From positions 1,151,311 to 1,215,310 of the forward strand of contig JAKOGI010000104.1 in assembly GCA_029747015.1 (NCBI GenBank): a stretch of 64,000 nt of DNA. Direction: 5' to 3'. The notes beneath the pieces were generated by a model. It was not told the origin of the DNA and ran no database searches. It worked only from the letters and a program-made list of their open reading frames with translations. A program made the translations under genes and the position numbers. The first letter of the stretch is position 1. Each line of letters starts with the position of its first letter. The stretch is from Carnegiea gigantea (Eukaryota; Streptophyta; Magnoliopsida; Caryophyllales; Cactaceae). Below, one piece after another: positions 60,433-64,000 of this stretch.

Positions 60433-60959
60433 GATGAAATTAGCTTGAATTTCTCTCACACAAATTCACTCAATCTCTCTTCCTCTTGAGAAAATCTATC
60501 CTTTTTTCTTGCATCTTTATTCAGTTATTTTATCAAGGAAGAAGTGAAAGGAACATTAAGAATTTGTATTTTTAGCTTCCTTAAATGTTAATATTGTGTA
60601 TTGAAGCTGATCTTTTATTCAATGAACGTTGTTGTTTTTGTATTTGTAGAGAAATTATTAGTGTTATATTTTGTCAAGGAAGAAGTGAAGACAATTGTGA
60701 GTAGCTATTTGTTTTTGAAGTGTTGGAAAAGATTATTATGTATTTGTTGATATATTAAATTTTATAATGATTATATGTTTTTAATATAGTAGCTATGATT
60801 TTATTTTTCAAATGTGTTGGTAGAATATTTTTAGTGATGTTCATAAAATTACACATATTGTAAGACAGGTATTAAATTGTGAGGGAAAAATTAATTTTTA
60901 ATTTGTTGAAAATTATTTTTATTTGGTAGTTTGTATGGTAAATGTTAAAGAATTATATG

Positions 60960-62800
60960 TTACTTAAAAGTGAATGGTTTTTTTTTTTTTCTTGTATGTT
61001 ATTAAAATGAACATGTTAATGTATATGACAATTAAAATAAATATGTTACTAGATAAAGTGAATGGTTTCCTTATTTTTTTCATATATGTTTTTAAAATGA
61101 ACATGTTAATGTATATGATAATTAAAATGAACATGTTCCTTGATAAAATGAATGGTTTTCTTTTTTTTCATATATGTATGATAATTAAAATGAACGTGTT
61201 ACTTGATAAAATGAATGGTTTCTTTTTTTTTAAGTATATGTTATTAACATGAATGTTATTAATGAAGGGAAGAAATTTGTATAATTTTCTCTCTAGTGAG
61301 GCATTTTTATCTCATCCTCTTTCCAAAATTTGTGTAATTTTCTCTCTAGTGAGGCATATTAGCAACAAAGAAGTGAAGAAAAGTAACAATTTATAAATTC
61401 AATTGTGTTAAATTCTTTATTTTGTAGATTTAAAATTGGTAATTTTAGTTTCTAACATTGTGGTTGTTTGTATTCGTAGAGAAGTTTGGGTTGTTCTTTT
61501 AATCAACAAACAAGCGAAGAAAATTGTAAGTTACAATTTAATTTATAATGTGTTGGAAAATATTATTATGTGCTAGTTGATACGTTAAATGTTAAAAAGA
61601 TTATATTTTATTAATATAGTAGCAATGAGATGATAAATATAGTAGATAGAATAATTTGAAATGATTAAATGTTATTTGTGTAAGCATGAGATAATGAAAT
61701 TTTGAATATAGTTGTGATTATATGTTATTAACTTAGCAATATGATTAAATGTTTTAGGAAACACTATGACAATAATGTTTTAATATTTTTGGGCATGTTA
61801 ATAAAGTTAGGATAATTAAATTGGTCGCTGTTGAAATGCATATATTTCTAGAATATGTTTGAAATAATTAGGAGAATATGTTTATAAATATAGTTGGTAT
61901 AATAGTTGTTAAAATGAATATTATAGGGTGGTAGAATATTTTTAGGCATGTTCAAGAAATTATGCATATTATAATGTTACGAAAATGAATATGATAATGA
62001 CTATGATAATTAAGATTAATATGTTACTTCATAAAATGAATGCACTCCTTTTTAAGTATATATTACTAAAATAAATGTGTTAATTACTATGATAATTAAA
62101 ATTAATATGTTACTTGGAAGAAATTGAATGGTTTTCTTTTTTAGTATATGTTAGTAAAATGAATATGTCAATGAATATGAAAAAGCAATGAATGGTTTTC
62201 TTTTTTAGTATATGTTATTAAACACTATGAGAATAAAGTTTAAATATTACATGTCATATGATTACGAAAATATTTTGGGATATGTTAATGAAGTTAGGGT
62301 TAATTATAAATTTGTAGGTGTTGAAATCAATATATTTGTAGAATATGAACAAAATTTTTAAGAACATATGTTTATAAATATAGTTGGTTGAGTAGTTATT
62401 ACAATGAATATTATATGATGGTAGAATATTTTTAGGCATGTTGAAGAAATTATGCATGTGTTTTAGTATATGTTAGCTTAAAAAAGGAAAGGTTTTCTTT
62501 GTAGTTTATACATGTAGTTGGTCAAAATTAAGAACATTTGTTATAAAATGTAGTTGGTTAAAACTAATATGGTAGTTTAAAAAAGCAAAGGTTTTCTTTG
62601 TTAGTATCTATTAGTAAAAAAAATATATTAATGACTATGATAATTAAAATTAATATGTTACTTAATAAATTGAATGGTTTTCTTTAATGTTTTAGTATAT
62701 GTTAGTAAAAGGAATATGTTAAGGACTATGATAACTAAAATAAGTATGTTACTTCATGAAGTGAATGTTTTTCTTTTTATTATATGTTAGTAAAGTGAAT
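60960..62800. repeat. Degenerate repeats in the presumed 5' intron
   Basis: Irregular repeats of a unit with TATGTTATTAAAATGAA, ATGTTAATG(T/A)(A/C)TATGA, TAATTAAAATGAA and GATAAAATGAATGGTTTTC, seen at least ten times. Short GAAGAAGTGAAG motifs also recur (60540, 60680, 61365, 61510). The small methionine/isoleucine-rich frames through it are artefacts. Confidence 0.7.
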
Positions 62801-62979
62801 ATGTTAGACTGTGATAACTAAAATGTATATGATTTGGCTGATGAAATTTAATTTGAATATGCTAATATATTTATATGTTCATATGATTATATGTAATGTC
62901 ATGACCTTCAATTACTGTAACTCATTAATATATTAATACGGTTAATTATAAATATGTAGGTGGTAATTTTATCTGAAAT

Positions 62980-64000
62980 ATGGACCCTAATACTCCCCCG
63001 ACGTTTATGAGCTTGCTTGAGGGTGACGGTTCATCCCAAATTGGGGAGAATAATGCTACCCCAATCTCCGTACAGAATCCCCATATGTACTACAAAGCTA
63101 CCACCATCATCTGCATCGTTCATATTACTGACCCCACCGTAGCTCAAGGATTTCGAGTGGTTCAAGTTAGAATCCTCGACTATATCCTTCGCCATATTAC
63201 CCCTCGACACGTAACAAACCTTTCAATGTACACGGGACTGAATACCCGTACTACCCTCCTTCCTATCCCCCGCTACCTCCTCATCTAAATTACCTTTCCG
63301 TGGGTAGCAACTCCACCCTCTCAGCCACATCAACGGGGTCACTGGTTGGGTTGGGGCAGTCTGAGACAAACATTGAGGCAAGTACTGATGAGGGGGACGC
63401 GAAGGAAGTACTGGGAAGTACTATTGGTGTGGCGAAAAAGTGGACAGTGGCCGAAGATCAGCGGCTAACATGGGCGTGGATCTATGTAGGCAGGGATCCT
63501 ATTGTCGGGGCCGACCAAAAAAAGTCTAGCTTCTAGAATAGAGTGGTCTCGACTTTCAACGACCACCGTCAATAAGGGGCATCAACACATACTTCAAAGA
63601 CATGTAACAGCCGATGGCTTCGCTGTGCTAAATAGTCAATAAATGGACAGGTATTATGTTCAAAGTAGAACGTAGTAATCATAGTGGGTGGAATGATTCT
63701 CAAATTATGCAAGAGACCCACAGATTGTACGCCACGTGTACAGGGAAGAAGTTTGAGTTGGAGCATTGGTATGAGATGCTCAAGGACCAACTGAAATAGA
63801 GGGCGATATGTGACCCACCTAAGTTAGGGTCAGGACCTTTGAAAAAGTCTAAACCCAACACTGAAGAGGCCGGAGATTAAGGTGTTGGTGGGAGTGAAAG
63901 AGCTGAAGGCTGGAAAGCCATGAAGAGAAGGATGAAAGAAAAGGCAAACAAAACTGTAGTTGATCTAGTAATAACTGAGCTGAAGGAGATAAAGAGTGCC
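62980..64000 (+). pseudogene. Pong-like ORF1 (Myb/NAM-associated domain), broken and partial
   Basis: After a splice acceptor (ATGTAG, about 62958) the ATG at 62980 opens MDPNTPPTFMSLLEGD. A frame change then occurs before the proline- and tyrosine-rich YPYYPPSYPPLPPHLNYL (about 63240-63295). The Myb-like domain follows (63435-63540, KKWTVAEDQRLTWAWIYVG, DPIVGADQKKSSF), then NDSQIMQETHRLYATCTGKK and FELEHWYEMLKDQ. The lysine-rich GWKAMKRRMKEKANKTVV part reaches the window edge. This order (trihelix-like domain plus NAM-associated C-terminus) matches ORF1 of Pong/Harbinger elements. Stops near 63535, 63573, 63630, 63797 and 63877 show it is a pseudogene. Confidence 0.65.

Larger units (their letters stand above)
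60091..64000 (+). mobile_element. Left part of a Pong/Harbinger-type element (runs off the window)
   Basis: A GAGAGCAAGTGCAACGG start near 60091 resembles the GAGAGCA-type MITE ends at 13228 and 13601. A GC-richer segment follows (60090-60300). Then come a TATAAATA box (60425-60432), a pyrimidine-rich leader, a long intron with degenerate repeats, and an ORF1-like gene from 62980. The right end and the DDE transposase, if present, lie beyond position 64000. Identification rests mainly on ORF1. Confidence 0.5.

Overview
The window is AT-rich plant nuclear DNA, most likely from a eudicot. It has intron-rich plant genes (a YSL metal-nicotianamine transporter, a PORR organelle RNA-splicing factor and an NHL/LEA_2 membrane protein) scattered through a dense layer of transposable elements. 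I cannot name the species. Only these three genes look like intact host genes; most remaining recognisable sequence is mobile-element DNA of at least nine kinds.

Layout. 1-3246: LINE reverse transcriptase and RNase H remnants, then a ~1 kb TIR element made of ~175-bp tandem repeats that ends about 520 bp before the YSL start codon. 3272-9817: a YSL7-type gene in six exons, with an L1-type LINE tail in intron 1. 10076-14340: a cluster of small elements (two Tourist-like MITEs, a hAT-like MITE, a LINE copy with an intact RNase H ORF, an inverted MITE pair, a tRNA-derived SINE). 16291-18050: a PORR-domain gene on the minus strand. 18211-20810: a TTA-flanked Harbinger-like element carrying a nested hAT-like element, followed by a SINE. 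About 21540-26331: a decayed autonomous-type hAT transposase gene. 28654-36218: a 7.6 kb CACTA (En/Spm) element with TCCGTCGGA subterminal repeats, whose transposase core is deleted. 37333-38115: an intronless NHL6-like gene. 40504-43807: a Harbinger-type element with only the Myb/SANT-like ORF. 45908-46553: a hAT-like MITE with a 7/8-matching target duplication. 48575-53948: a nearly intact, young Ty1/copia retrotransposon. 54072-57168: a MITE, a CACTA-like remnant holding a nested TIR element, and a complete minus-strand TRIM. 57357-58530: LINE and LTR-element debris. About 60091-64000: the left part of a Pong/Harbinger-type element that runs off the window.

How the parts relate. The host genes are unrelated to each other: metal-chelate transport, organellar intron splicing and a stress/defence-associated membrane protein. 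Elements press close to them: TIR elements lie within about 0.6 kb of the YSL start and within about 0.2 kb of the PORR 5' end. The transposase genes (hAT, CACTA, Harbinger ORF1, Pong ORF1) all carry stop codons or deletions, so the non-autonomous copies here would need transposase from elsewhere. The copia element is the only one whose coding capacity is almost complete; a single frame change separates its integrase and reverse transcriptase parts.

I found no CRISPR array, rRNA gene, true tRNA gene or virus. I did not find a convincing new biological system. The most unusual items are the composite repeat structures next to genes, the TRIM, the palindrome-rich copia LTR, the palindromic microsatellite inside the CACTA element, and a likely assembly artefact near 59.5 kb.
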